Positions 24,296 through 34,056 are shown, counted from the first letter of the stretch. The stretch: 64,000 bases of DNA from an uncultured Lachnospiraceae bacterium (GCA_910584965.1 CAJUDZ010000007.1:62001-126000); one strand, 5' to 3'. Made by a program: numbers and translations. The notes: a model not told the origin generated them from the sequence alone.

Positions 24296-25290
24296 ACAGG
24301 GTATTAATTATAGCCGAAGCCGGTGTGAACCATAATGGGAATTTAGAGACTGCGCTGCAGCTTTGTGATGCTGCCAAAGCCGCTGGCGCGGATGTCGTCA
24401 AATTTCAAAACTGGGTGACGGAAAAAATTATTTTAAAAGATGTTGAGAAAGCGGAATACCAACAGAACAGGATGCGGGATGAAGAAAGTCAGTTTGATAT
24501 GTTAAAACGACTTGAACTGCCTTACGATGATTTTCGCAAAATAAAAGAACATTGTGACAGGATAGGGATTCTGTTTGCTTCCACGGCAGATGATATAGAG
24601 GGTGTTGATTTTCTGATTTCTTTGGGAATTCCTTTTATAAAGATTGGTTCAGGAGATATTAATAATATTCCTTATCTTCGTCAGGCGGCCAAAAGGAAAC
24701 TTCCGATTATTTTGAGTACAGGTATGTCTTCAATCGAAGATGTGGACAGGGCATACAGTATTCTTGTTGAATCAGGTGCGGAGAATATAACTTTACTGCA
24801 TTGTACGACAAGCTATCCGTGCCCGTTTGAGCAGGTAAATTTAAAAGCTATGGTTAGGCTTCAAAACGTATTTGGGGTTCCGGTGGGGTATTCAGACCAT
24901 ACAAAAGGAACGGAAGTACCTGTTGCGGCTGTGGCTTTGGGCGCTTCTGTTATAGAAAAGCATTTTACGCTGGATTGTACAATGGAAGGACCGGATCACC
25001 CGGCCAGCATGGAACCCGATGAATTTAAAGAAATGGTTAAAAAAATAAGGAATATCGAAAATGCTTTGGGAGATGGGATCAAGGCTCCCACGAAAGAAGA
25101 GGTTTCCATATCAAAGGTAATACAAAAAAAAATTGTGGCTGTGCAGGATATTGAATGCGGCAGCGTATTTAAAGAAGAAATGCTGTCCGTGATGCGGAGC
25201 AATGAAGGAATCTCCCCTTCGGAATGGGATCATATTATCGGGGCGAAGGCATGGAAAAAATTTAAGAGAGGAGAGCCGGTTACTTTATGA
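24292..25290 (+). CDS. legI: Nonulosonic acid synthase (LegI/NeuB family)
   Basis: 332 residues, starting in an ATGA overlap. NeuB TIM barrel: 'IIAEAGVNHNGNLETALQLCDAAKAAGADVVKFQNW', 'KIGSGDINNIPYLRQAAKRKLPIILSTGMSS', 'LHCTTSYPCPFEQVNL', 'VPVGYSDHTKGTEV', 'ALGASVIEKHFTLDCTMEGPDHPASMEPDEF', followed by a C-terminal SAF (antifreeze-like) domain from about 270. It condenses PEP with the 2-epimerase product to the nine-carbon sugar. LegI versus NeuB or PseI is decided by the neighbouring LegB, PtmE and LegG. Confidence 0.93.
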   Translation: MNRVLIIAEAGVNHNGNLETALQLCDAAKAAGADVVKFQNWVTEKIILKDVEKAEYQQNRMRDEESQFDMLKRLELPYDDFRKIKEHCDRIGILFASTADDIEGVDFLISLGIPFIKIGSGDINNIPYLRQAAKRKLPIILSTGMSSIEDVDRAYSILVESGAENITLLHCTTSYPCPFEQVNLKAMVRLQNVFGVPVGYSDHTKGTEVPVAAVALGASVIEKHFTLDCTMEGPDHPASMEPDEFKEMVKKIRNIENALGDGIKAPTKEEVSISKVIQKKIVAVQDIECGSVFKEEMLSVMRSNEGISPSEWDHIIGAKAWKKFKRGEPVTL

Positions 25291-25979
25291 AAAATCTGGC
25301 AATTATTCCTGCAAGATCGGGTTCGAAAGGTCTCAGGGATAAAAATATTAAAGAATTGGCAGGAATTCCTCTTATGGGGTATACAATAAAAGCAGCTTTG
25401 GATTCCCGGCTTTTTGATACGGTTATGCTTTCAACAGATTCGGAAGAGTATGGCGAAATTGCAAAGAAATTTGGCGCACAGGTTCCATTTCTGAGAAGTG
25501 CGTATACTTCATCGGACACAGCCTCTTCATGGGATGCTGTCAAAGAAGTATTTTGCAGATATTCGGAAATGGGATGCGAGTATGAAACGATAACACTCTT
25601 ACAGCCTACTTCGCCGTTACGTACTGCGGATGATATTATCAGAGCGCATAATTTATTTTGGGAAAAACGGGCCAATTCGGTAATCAGTGTATGTGAAGCC
25701 GAACATTCGCCTTGCTGGAGTAATATAATAGAGACTGATTTGTCAATGCGGCATTTTGCACAGACTGATCATCCGACGTCTTACAGGCAGGAGCTGCAAA
25801 CATATTATCGATTAAATGGCGCTATTTATATTATAAATAAAGAAATGCTTAATAATATTGATAGTATGTATGAGGAACGATGCTATGCTTATATTATGGA
25901 ACAAAGTCATTCAATAGACATTGACTCCGAACTGGACTTTGTGATTGCGGAGGCGGTTATAAGAAAGGTATTACTATAA
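25287..25979 (+). CDS. legF: CMP-legionaminate synthetase (LegF/NeuA family)
   Basis: 230 residues, ATGA overlap with LegI. Cytidylyltransferase motifs 'AIIPARSGSKGLRDKNIKELAGIPLMGYTI', 'VMLSTDSEEYGEIAKKFGAQVPFLR', 'ITLLQPTSPLRTADDI', 'YRLNGAIYIINKEML' and 'DIDSELDF'. It activates the nonulosonic acid as the CMP sugar for glycosyltransferases. Last gene of the tightly overlapping block; the next gene starts 21 bp later. Confidence 0.93.
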   Translation: MKNLAIIPARSGSKGLRDKNIKELAGIPLMGYTIKAALDSRLFDTVMLSTDSEEYGEIAKKFGAQVPFLRSAYTSSDTASSWDAVKEVFCRYSEMGCEYETITLLQPTSPLRTADDIIRAHNLFWEKRANSVISVCEAEHSPCWSNIIETDLSMRHFAQTDHPTSYRQELQTYYRLNGAIYIINKEMLNNIDSMYEERCYAYIMEQSHSIDIDSELDFVIAEAVIRKVLL

Positions 25980-26000
25980 CTTGGAAAGAGGCCTGTATTC

Positions 26001-27362
26001 ATGCGTAACCTTCAAAAACGACAGTTGTTAGAAATTATGGAAAGTCTTCATTTTCTTCATCAGGAAATGAAAGAACGGCTGGAGAGAAAGGAATATTCGG
26101 TAGTTCGGACAGCGTTTTCTGATTGTCAGGAAGCGGCAATTCAGGTAGGAGAAGCCATAGAACGGATGGAAGGAGAGGGGACGGAGGCTGTTTCATATCT
26201 TGAGCAGTATTGTGAAAAAGTGTATCATCTCAGCCTGCAATCAGAGACAACACAGGGAAAAAAAATCTTTAAAAGTCTGGAGAGTTCCCTGGTCAGAGCA
26301 GAAAATGCGATTGCGCATATGCCTGTAAGGAAAGAGGTCGTGTTCATGCCGTATAAGGCCTGTATGTGGGATTCTCTGGAAAGTGTTTATCTGGCAGCGA
26401 GAGAGGATGAATACTGCGATGTCTACTGTGTGCCGATTCCATATTATGATAAAAGAGAGGATGGGAGCTTTGGAGAATTACACTATGAAGGAGGCGCGTA
26501 TCCGAAAAATATAGAAATCTTGGATTACCGCGTGTATAATTTGGAAGAAAGGCATCCGGATATTATTTATATACATAATCCATATGATGATTGGAACCAT
26601 GTTACGTCTGTACCGGAAAGGTATTATAGTAAAAATTTACGTTACCATACAGATTGTTTAGTATATATACCATATTTCATATTAGGCGAAATAGAACCAG
26701 ATGATCTGAAAGCGATAAATAATATGAAGCATTTCTGTTTTTTGCCGGGAACTATTTATGCTCATAAAGTTATTGTACAGTCTGAGAAAATGCGCCAGAT
26801 ATATATTAGTGAGTATATGAATGAGGCAAAACAGCATGGGCTGTCAGCGGACAGGAAAATGCTGGAAGAAAAAATTCTGGGACTTGGTTCGCCTAAGATT
26901 GATAAGATACGGAATACCAGAAGGGAAAATTTAAATATACCGGAGGAGTGGCTGAATGTTATAGAAAAAGAAGATGGTTCATGGAAGAAAATCATTTTTT
27001 ATAATACGAGTATTAGCGCATTGCTGGCCAGTGATGAAAAAATGCTTGAAAAAATGAAAGATGTCTTTGGGACATTCAAAAAGTATCAGGACGATGTGGC
27101 GCTGCTGTGGAGACCGCATCCGCTTATAACAAGTACGATTAAATCTATGCGGCCACGGTTGTGGGTGGAATATGAAAAGATTGTCGAGGCGTATAGAAAA
27201 GAAGGGTGGGGAATCTATGATGAAAGTGCGGACATGGACCGGGCAGTAATGTTAAGTGACGCATACTATGGAGATCACAGCAGCATTGTGCACATATACA
27301 AAAAAACGGGGAAACCAATAATGATGCAGAATGTTGATGTGATTTTAAAAAGCACTAAATAA
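26001..27362 (+). CDS. GT-B / CDP-glycerol-transferase-like protein
   Basis: 453 residues. About 1-105 is a helical, charged N-terminus; the rest resembles CDP-glycerol glycerophosphotransferase-type GT-B proteins, with 'EVVFMPYKACMWDSLESVYLAAREDEYCDVYCVPIPY', 'IIYIHNPYDDWNHVTSVP', 'IIFYNTSISALL', 'ALLWRPHPLI' (RPHP) and 'LSDAYYGDHSSIVHIYKKTGKPIMMQ'. Found in many clostridial glycosylation loci. It could transfer a CDP-linked polyol phosphate or a CMP-sugar. The fold is fairly certain, the reaction not. Confidence 0.65.
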   Translation: MRNLQKRQLLEIMESLHFLHQEMKERLERKEYSVVRTAFSDCQEAAIQVGEAIERMEGEGTEAVSYLEQYCEKVYHLSLQSETTQGKKIFKSLESSLVRAENAIAHMPVRKEVVFMPYKACMWDSLESVYLAAREDEYCDVYCVPIPYYDKREDGSFGELHYEGGAYPKNIEILDYRVYNLEERHPDIIYIHNPYDDWNHVTSVPERYYSKNLRYHTDCLVYIPYFILGEIEPDDLKAINNMKHFCFLPGTIYAHKVIVQSEKMRQIYISEYMNEAKQHGLSADRKMLEEKILGLGSPKIDKIRNTRRENLNIPEEWLNVIEKEDGSWKKIIFYNTSISALLASDEKMLEKMKDVFGTFKKYQDDVALLWRPHPLITSTIKSMRPRLWVEYEKIVEAYRKEGWGIYDESADMDRAVMLSDAYYGDHSSIVHIYKKTGKPIMMQNVDVILKSTK

Positions 27363-27459
27363 CATGAACAAAGAATACAAGTGTATTCCGGGTTTTATGT
27401 AGTGAGTGATGATACGGAGAAAAAAAGCCAAGAAAAGTGAAACAAATTGGAGGAGCTTT

Positions 27460-28659
27460 ATGGCAGAAGAAGTTAATACATTGAGCGCACCTTTTTTTTA
27501 TGATTGCGTTATAGAAGATAATACAGTTTATTTTCCGCTGGCTAACTACAATTCATTGTGTAAAGGAAATCTTATCAGCGGTCAGACGGATATAATAGAT
27601 ATTTTCCCGGACATACCTGCATATAAAACAGCAGCTTATGCGGGAGTATACAAATATGGAAATACTTTATTATTTTCTCCTTACTCGGCGGATAATTTCG
27701 ACATTTTGGTTTATAGCATTCCACAGCAAACATTTTCCGGATTGTTAAATAATAAGGATATAAATTTCCGCAGCAATACTGTGTTCGAAAAAAATGAATA
27801 TATCTATATTGCCTCATGCACGACAAATGAGATTTATAAAATTGATTTGCATAATCGTTCTGTGGATTGTCTGGTTTCGGCGAAAAATAAACCGGATGAA
27901 TATTGTTATACGGAAATTGTGAGAATAAGGGATTTTATTTTGTTTCCATTAAACCAAAGAAAGGTTTTGCTTGTATTTGATATGCAAAATGAAAAATATG
28001 AGTGTTATAAATTTCCGGATGATATTTCGTACATTTCAACATTATGTGTTCATGGCGAAAATTTGTGGATAACAGGGGGAAGCAGGAAAATATATACTTG
28101 GAATATAAAAAAGCAGGAAGTGCGTGTATGTGCTGAGTTCCCTGATAATGTACGACTGTTTTTTGAAGGGAATGGACATTATTTATGGTTTGGCAGCAGC
28201 TTTATCTATCAGGACGTATTGTGGCTTTTTCCTTTTTATACCAGTGTAATTCTTAAATATAATATATTGACTGAAAAATTTGAAGAATTGGAGATTCCCG
28301 GAGAAGAAGAGACAGATGGATTGGAAAAAGCACGTTTTAATACAATAAAGTACGGAACTGTTAAAAAGAGTGGTGATAAAGTGTTTTTTCTGTCTTCTAA
28401 AACCCGAATATTTTATGAGTTAGATCTGGTAACCAATATGATTCAAAGACATTATTTTTATGTGAATAAAAAATATAATGGGCAGATTTATCCTGTTACC
28501 GAGGATGGAAAAATATTAGAAAGGAATGATGCTGTTAATCTTGAAGATTTCCTGGAGAACATAAAGGAACGGGCGAATGAAGAAATAATAATTAAAGATG
28601 AGATGACTGGCGGTACAATATATAACTGCATAGACAGAAAAATTTCCAGGTTGGTATAA
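27460..28659 (+). CDS. Predicted beta-propeller protein of unknown function
   Basis: 399 residues from the ATG at 27460, set by GGAGGAG 4 nt upstream. Repeating beta-strand blocks such as 'AGVYKYGNTLLFSPYSADNFDILVYSIP', 'NTVFEKNEYIYIASCTTNEIYKIDL', 'IVRIRDFILFPLNQRKVLLVFDM' and 'LCVHGENLWITGGSRKIYTWNI' suggest a six- or seven-bladed propeller. No signal peptide or catalytic motif is visible. It sits between two GT-B proteins in the plus-strand island. It may bind glycan or act as a scaffold; I do not recognise a named family. Confidence 0.6.
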   Translation: MAEEVNTLSAPFFYDCVIEDNTVYFPLANYNSLCKGNLISGQTDIIDIFPDIPAYKTAAYAGVYKYGNTLLFSPYSADNFDILVYSIPQQTFSGLLNNKDINFRSNTVFEKNEYIYIASCTTNEIYKIDLHNRSVDCLVSAKNKPDEYCYTEIVRIRDFILFPLNQRKVLLVFDMQNEKYECYKFPDDISYISTLCVHGENLWITGGSRKIYTWNIKKQEVRVCAEFPDNVRLFFEGNGHYLWFGSSFIYQDVLWLFPFYTSVILKYNILTEKFEELEIPGEEETDGLEKARFNTIKYGTVKKSGDKVFFLSSKTRIFYELDLVTNMIQRHYFYVNKKYNGQIYPVTEDGKILERNDAVNLEDFLENIKERANEEIIIKDEMTGGTIYNCIDRKISRLV

Positions 28660-28674
28660 CGAGGGGCTTTAAAT

Positions 28675-30141
28675 ATGGATATGGAAAATTTTATTGATTC
28701 ATTTTTAGAATTTGAGGAAGAAAATAAAATGTTTCAGGTCAAAATAGAAGGGATAAAAATTTGGCACTTAATACGTATTCAAATTTATTGCTATCTGGCT
28801 GAGCAATTTGGATTAGGAAAATTACTTCTTGATTTTGAACCTGTAAAAAGTGATACGGTTAAGCGGACATGGAAAGACTTGATCAGGGAAAAAGTTGTCT
28901 GTAATCAATACCGGGCCGGAAGAAGAGATGTTCTGATATTTCCGAATGGTGCAAAATATAAGGATAATCAAGGATATTATCGATGCAGGTATACAGATTT
29001 GCTTGATAGGGCCATGACAAGACCGCATTACCTGTTAGACGGGAAAAGTGATGAGGGGGGTTATGCCAGACAAAGAAGCAAAAATGTATTATACGCCGAT
29101 CTGGAAATATTCAAGAAAATAAATCAAATAAAGCAAGACTATAAATTGATAAATAAATCAGAACTTGAGAAGAAAATAGCGGCTCCGATTGAAAAATATT
29201 ATAAGTGTAAGATTGAGGTGAGGTTTAAACAGAAATGGCTGGACATGGTTAATACATTGTTGAGGATCAGGGGCTATTTTATAGATTATTATAACTATAT
29301 GCTGCATAAAATCAAACCCAAAATCATTATCATCACATGTGCATATGACTGGGATAAAATGTTTTTATGTGAAGTTGCAAAAGAAAAAGGTATTCCGGTA
29401 GTAGAGCTTCAACATGGAACAATAGGCAGGCTGCATATATCTTATAATTTTAAGGAAAAGATGTATTTATCAACTTTTCCGGATTATATTTTCGTGTATG
29501 GACAATTGGAAAAAAAGAAACCAAGACTTCCAATAGACAGTAGCCGGGTAATTCCGGTGGGATTTCCTGAGTTGGAAAATTGTTATAAAACGAGCCGTAA
29601 AGAGAGGCGGAATATAAAGAAAAATAGAAAGCAAATTCTTTTTATATCACAAGGAATACCAGAGATCGCCCAATATGCAGAGGCTGCTGCCAATCTGCTG
29701 GACAATGAGAAGTACCGGATTATTTTTAAACTTCATCCGAGAGAATATGGAAACTGGAAAAAGATATATAGAGGTTATTTGAAGAATCCTGACATAGAGG
29801 TGTTTGGTGATTACGATAAATCGATATATGATTTTCTGGCGGAATCGGATTGGGTTATAGGCAGTTTTTCCACATCGCTGTACGAAGCCACTATGTTTGA
29901 TATAAAAATAGCGATAATTAAAACCCCGATGGATGCTGATATGAAAGAGCTATATCTTAACGGGTACGCGCTGTTAGTTGAGTCCCCACAGCAGTTAGCG
30001 CAGGAAATTATGGAAGATAGTTTTAAAAGAAATCCAGCGGTAAACATATATGAGAAAAATAGTATTGAAAATATGTTGAAATGGATAGATAAAATTATTC
30101 GGATTACAGACCGGAAAGAAGCCGGGAATAGCACTAATTAG
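28675..30141 (+). CDS. GT-B glycosyltransferase, candidate CMP-nonulosonate transferase
   Basis: 488 residues. C-terminal GT-B half has 'IPVVELQHGTIGRLH' (QHG 246-248), 'YRIIFKLHPREYG' (HP 354-355) and 'DWVIGSFSTSLYEATMFDIKIAII' (Ser/Thr-rich loop 397-401). An HP motif followed by such a loop is shared by several bacterial sialyltransferase and capsule-transferase families using CMP sugars. With LegI and LegF just upstream, transfer of legionaminic acid is a reasonable hypothesis. The N-terminal 200 residues are helical and unassigned. Confidence 0.6.
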   Translation: MDMENFIDSFLEFEEENKMFQVKIEGIKIWHLIRIQIYCYLAEQFGLGKLLLDFEPVKSDTVKRTWKDLIREKVVCNQYRAGRRDVLIFPNGAKYKDNQGYYRCRYTDLLDRAMTRPHYLLDGKSDEGGYARQRSKNVLYADLEIFKKINQIKQDYKLINKSELEKKIAAPIEKYYKCKIEVRFKQKWLDMVNTLLRIRGYFIDYYNYMLHKIKPKIIIITCAYDWDKMFLCEVAKEKGIPVVELQHGTIGRLHISYNFKEKMYLSTFPDYIFVYGQLEKKKPRLPIDSSRVIPVGFPELENCYKTSRKERRNIKKNRKQILFISQGIPEIAQYAEAAANLLDNEKYRIIFKLHPREYGNWKKIYRGYLKNPDIEVFGDYDKSIYDFLAESDWVIGSFSTSLYEATMFDIKIAIIKTPMDADMKELYLNGYALLVESPQQLAQEIMEDSFKRNPAVNIYEKNSIENMLKWIDKIIRITDRKEAGNSTN

Positions 30142-30176
30142 CGGCTTTTTTAGAAATATAATCATAAGGAGCCAGC

Positions 30177-30227
30177 GTGAAAAATAAATTTTTCGCAGAC
30201 TATGGAAAGGCATGGTTATTTATATGA
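30177..30227 (+). CDS. Possible 16-residue leader peptide
   Basis: A GTG start 5 nt after AAGGAG (30166-30171) opens a 16-codon frame (begins MKNKFFADYG) whose stop overlaps the ATG of the next gene as ATGA (30224-30227). The arrangement suggests translational coupling, or it is a remnant of a deleted gene. Too short to judge by composition. Confidence 0.3.
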   Translation: MKNKFFADYGKAWLFI

Positions 30228-31468
30228 AAAACGTATTAATTGTATCGTTTTATTTTCCGCCCCTTAATAGTATTGCAGCAAAGCGTTACGGGACAATGTG
30301 TAAATATTTTAGAGAAAACGGATATGAGCCATATATCCTGACAACTTTAAAAGATAATCGTTTTTTTGGTTCCAAGCATGATTTGAATGTTCCCGTTTCT
30401 GAGGACAATATCATCAGAATCGCTGAAAAAAATCCGTATAGTGGAATAAAAGTGTATGGGATAGCAAAAATAACGGGGGTGTTTGAAAAATTTAAAGTGG
30501 CTTCCAGAGTCATAGAATCGGGAGATTTGTTTTGGTATGAGAATATCAAAGAATTACTTGATTTAAAAGTATTAAGCAATATCGATATAGTTGTGGGAAC
30601 ATATGGGCCAATGGGGAATTTATATGCCGCAAAATTTATAGCTAAAAAAATAGGATGCCCATACATAGCGGAGTTGAGAGACTTTATTTCCGACTGGAAA
30701 TGGATGCCAGACGGATATAGGCAAAGCTATATGCTTGATCGTATTGTTGAAAGGTCAATATTATCTTCAGCAAGTGGAATTGTGGTAGTTGCACCAGGAG
30801 CAAAAAAAATAATTCAGAAAAGATATCCCAAGAAAAGAATTGCAACAATTTTCAATGGCTGGGATGAATCACGGACAGAAACGGAAGGTAATGCACAGGA
30901 AAAATATTTGTATTATGCAGGATCGCTGGATGAACATATATTAGAAGGATTTACTATTTTATTAAGTGCTTTGCGAAAAGTAAATGAAAAGGAACCTGTT
31001 AAGTTTATTCTCAGATTAGTCGGTTTTCAAAAAATAAATAATGAAGCTAAGAAGATAGTCAGGGAAATGGAGATGGAAGACAGGGTTATGATACTTTCTC
31101 CGGCGGCAAGTGATGTGATTAAAGAGGAGAGGGGTAAAGCATATATCAATGTGGTATTGAATGCAATTCATGAGGAAGAGCAGGAGTGGATGGCCATGAT
31201 GTGTGGAAAGACTTATGAATATATGAACGAAAAAGCTCCAATTTTAGCAGTAACGCCCCGAAAGTCTGATCTTGCGCAAGTTTTGTCATACACTCAAAAA
31301 GGAATTGGTACTGTTTCAGAAGATGAGATGGTGGATTTTATATTGCATACTAATGACAAATATATGGGGAATGATAAGGTGATAAAATTCTCCAGAAAGT
31401 ATCAGGCGGCGAGGTTATGTAAATTTATGGACTGTATTCTGAAAAAAAATAGTAAAGGGGTACAATAA
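30224..31468 (+). CDS. GT4-like glycosyltransferase
   Basis: 414 residues from the ATG at 30224; the ATG at 30212 is one base from the GGAAAGG site and so less likely. GT-B features: 'VLIVSFYFPPLNSIAAKRYGTMCKYF', 'DIVVGTYGPMGNLYAAKFIAKKIGCPYIAELRDFISDWKW', 'VVVAPGAKKIIQKRYPKKRIATIFNGWD', 'YLYYAGSLDEHILEGF' and 'GKTYEYMNEKAPILAVTPR'. It retains the E/D-rich acceptor of the GT4 clan. Donor unknown. Confidence 0.82.
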   Translation: MKNVLIVSFYFPPLNSIAAKRYGTMCKYFRENGYEPYILTTLKDNRFFGSKHDLNVPVSEDNIIRIAEKNPYSGIKVYGIAKITGVFEKFKVASRVIESGDLFWYENIKELLDLKVLSNIDIVVGTYGPMGNLYAAKFIAKKIGCPYIAELRDFISDWKWMPDGYRQSYMLDRIVERSILSSASGIVVVAPGAKKIIQKRYPKKRIATIFNGWDESRTETEGNAQEKYLYYAGSLDEHILEGFTILLSALRKVNEKEPVKFILRLVGFQKINNEAKKIVREMEMEDRVMILSPAASDVIKEERGKAYINVVLNAIHEEEQEWMAMMCGKTYEYMNEKAPILAVTPRKSDLAQVLSYTQKGIGTVSEDEMVDFILHTNDKYMGNDKVIKFSRKYQAARLCKFMDCILKKNSKGVQ

Positions 31469-31470
31469 TC

Positions 31471-32220
31471 GTGAAATTTACATATGAATCATATTCATCA
31501 ATGCTTATCAGGTTGAGAGAGAAAGGGTACTCTTTTAGAGATTATAAGACATGGAAGGAAACGGAACGAACGGTAATTCTTCGGCATGATGTGGATAACA
31601 GTTTAGAAAAAGCAGTTCTGCTGTCGGAAGTGGAAAAGAATATCTGTGGAGGTGGAGCTACATATTTTGTATTATTATCAACGGATTTTTATAATCTGCA
31701 ATCTAAGAAGTCCCGGGAATATATCAATAGTATTATAAAGAATGGCGGGAGTATTGGTTTGCACTTCGATGAAACACAATATATGATCCGTGATGATTTG
31801 GAAATGAAAGCATACATTCGTAAAGAGATAGAATTGTTGTCCAATATCATTGATGCCAGCGTTGACGTAGTATCAATGCACAGACCATCGGAGAAAGTTC
31901 TGGCTGCCAATATAGAATTTCCTGATCTTATTAATTCTTATAGTGAGATTTACTTTAAGCAGATGAAATATTTATCCGATTCGAGACGGTTTTGGCGCGA
32001 AAATGTGGACGAAATTATTGAATCTGCTGCATATCCGAGGCTTCATATTTTGACGCATCCGTTCTGGTATATGGAAGGCAGGGAGAAGAACTTGAAGCAG
32101 ACTTTGGAAGACGCTATATTGTGTGCTTCGCTTGATTATTATGACAGGTTAAATGACAATTTTCGTGATTTGAGTAATGAAATAGAAAGAAAGAAGATTG
32201 AGAGGATAATATATCGATGA
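31471..32220 (+). CDS. NodB-like (CE4-type) deacetylase homologue
   Basis: 249 residues, GTG start 2 bp after the previous stop. Motifs of the polysaccharide deacetylase superfamily: 'VILRHDVDNSLEKA' (paired Asp), 'GGSIGLHFDETQY', 'VSMHRPS' and 'LHILTHPFWYM'. These variants occur in O-antigen and flagellar glycan loci; whether they deacetylate or are structural is unclear. It overlaps the oxidoreductase start by 4 bp. Confidence 0.7.
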   Translation: MKFTYESYSSMLIRLREKGYSFRDYKTWKETERTVILRHDVDNSLEKAVLLSEVEKNICGGGATYFVLLSTDFYNLQSKKSREYINSIIKNGGSIGLHFDETQYMIRDDLEMKAYIRKEIELLSNIIDASVDVVSMHRPSEKVLAANIEFPDLINSYSEIYFKQMKYLSDSRRFWRENVDEIIESAAYPRLHILTHPFWYMEGREKNLKQTLEDAILCASLDYYDRLNDNFRDLSNEIERKKIERIIYR

Positions 32221-33290
32221 AATACGCATTAATCGGATGTGGACGTATATCGCCAAACCATATTGCAGCCGCACAATATAACCATTTAGAAATTGTTGCC
32301 ATTTGTGATATTGTAGAGCATAATACGAAAGATAAAATCTTAAAATTTAAGTTACCCAAATCGGTTAAATGCTATACTGATTATCGTGAGATGCTGAAAA
32401 AAGAAAAGCCCGAATTAGTTGCAATAGCAACTGAAAGCGGAAAACATGCGCAGATTGCGTTAGACTGCATGGCATTGGGACATGCTCATATCATTATTGA
32501 AAAACCGATTGCTTTATCATTGGAAGATGCAGATAAAATTATTGCTATGTCGGAAAAAATAGGAGTAAAGGTGTGCGCATGCCATCAAAACCGTTTTAAT
32601 AAGTCCATTCAGAAAATCAGAGAAGCTATTGAGATGGAGCGATTTGGTAAAATGCTGCATGGAACTGCTCATATCAGATGGGCAAGAGATTATGAATATT
32701 ATTCGCGTGCTAAGTGGCGCGGTACCTGGGAGCAGGACGGTGGCGCACTGATGAACCAATGTATTCATAATATTGACTTGCTTAGATGGATGATGGGGGA
32801 CGAGATCGAATCTGTCGTCGGAATGACAGATCGTTTGAAGCATGATTACATTGAGGCAGAGGACTTAGGAATAGCATTAATTAAGTTTAAAAATGGTTCT
32901 TATGGAATTGTAGAAGGAACGACTAATGTATATCCCAAAAATTTGGAAGAAACATTATACTTATTTGGCGAAAAAGGTACTGTAAAAGCAGGAGGAACAT
33001 CTGTAAATATAATAGAAGAATGGAGTTTTACGGATATGTTGGATGATCCGGATGAGGTAAAGCGGCAATTTCATGAAAATCCTCCTAATGTATATGGATA
33101 TGGACATGCACCACTATATGAAGATGTGATACAGGCGATTAATGAGGACAGAAAGCCATACATAGATGCCGAAGCAGGTAAAAGGGCCTTAGAGCTGGTA
33201 CTTGCAATTTATAAATCTGCCGCAGAAAAAAATATTATACAGCTGCCGCTTGATAAATGTGCATCAATGGATTTTAAAGGGAGATTTTAA
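32217..33290 (+). CDS. Gfo/Idh/MocA-family sugar dehydrogenase
   Basis: 357 residues, ATGA overlap. NAD-binding N-terminus 'YALIGCGRISPNHIAAAQYNHLEIVAICDI', the family signature 'HIIIEKPIALSLEDADKII' (EKP) and 'CACHQNRFNKSIQKIREAI', then a beta-sheet C-terminal domain with 'WEQDGGALMNQCIHNIDLLRWMMGD'. WbpB- and GnnA-type members oxidise C3 of UDP-GlcNAc(A), and partner with a DegT aminotransferase such as the one at 36996. A 3-amino sugar pathway is therefore plausible. Confidence 0.85.
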   Translation: MKYALIGCGRISPNHIAAAQYNHLEIVAICDIVEHNTKDKILKFKLPKSVKCYTDYREMLKKEKPELVAIATESGKHAQIALDCMALGHAHIIIEKPIALSLEDADKIIAMSEKIGVKVCACHQNRFNKSIQKIREAIEMERFGKMLHGTAHIRWARDYEYYSRAKWRGTWEQDGGALMNQCIHNIDLLRWMMGDEIESVVGMTDRLKHDYIEAEDLGIALIKFKNGSYGIVEGTTNVYPKNLEETLYLFGEKGTVKAGGTSVNIIEEWSFTDMLDDPDEVKRQFHENPPNVYGYGHAPLYEDVIQAINEDRKPYIDAEAGKRALELVLAIYKSAAEKNIIQLPLDKCASMDFKGRF

Positions 33291-33336
33291 TGTTATAGGA
33301 GAAACAGAAGTTGATATTTTAGGAGAAAAATAAGAT

Positions 33337-34056
33337 ATGATTTGTGCAATACATCAGCCCAATTTTTTTCCATGGCTGGGATATTTTGATAAGCTTTCAA
33401 GAGTAGATGCTTTTGTGTTATTAAATCAGGTTGATTACGAGAAAAGTGGTCATTCCATGCAATGTTATACCAATAGAGTCGGGATATTGAAAAATGGAAA
33501 ATCATCATGGATTCATTGTCCGGTGGTGCGTGAACATGGAGCACAATCTATTTGTGATGTAAGGATAAATAATAAGACAGATTGGCGAAATGAATTAAAG
33601 AATACTCTCAGAGAGTGCTATAAATCAGCGGCATATTATAATGATGTAGCGGAGTATATTTTTTCGTTAATTAGTTTTGAGACGAATTATTTGTCAGAGT
33701 ATAATATTCATATTATAGAGGAATTGGTCAAGCATCTCGATTTAAAAGCCAAGCTGTTCAGACAAGATCAGTTCCAAACGACTTTACATTCAACCGAGCT
33801 GCTTATTGAGTTGGTTAAAGCTGTTGATTGTGATTGTTATTTATTTGGCGGCGGCGGTACAAAATATCAGCAAGATGAATTGTTTGAGAAACAGGGAATA
33901 AAATTGATTGGCCAAAACTTTCAATTTCCGCATTATGAACAGGTTTCACAGCCGTTTGTGCCAGGGGTATCCATTTTGGATACATTATTCAATTGTGGGT
34001 TTGACGGAACAAAATATATTCTTAATGCGAATAAACAGCAGTTAAAGACACAGTAA
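33337..34056 (+). CDS. WbqC-like family protein
   Basis: 239 residues. Starts 'MICAIHQPNFFPWLGYFDKLSRVDAFVLLNQVDYEK' and has 'SIFGGGG'-like 'YLFGGGGTKYQ', the hallmarks of the WbqC family of O-antigen loci, whose activity has been tied to modification of amino sugars but is not well settled. Two copies of 'AGGAGAAA' precede it. Immediately followed, without gap, by the methyltransferase at 34057. Confidence 0.8.
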   Translation: MICAIHQPNFFPWLGYFDKLSRVDAFVLLNQVDYEKSGHSMQCYTNRVGILKNGKSSWIHCPVVREHGAQSICDVRINNKTDWRNELKNTLRECYKSAAYYNDVAEYIFSLISFETNYLSEYNIHIIEELVKHLDLKAKLFRQDQFQTTLHSTELLIELVKAVDCDCYLFGGGGTKYQQDELFEKQGIKLIGQNFQFPHYEQVSQPFVPGVSILDTLFNCGFDGTKYILNANKQQLKTQ

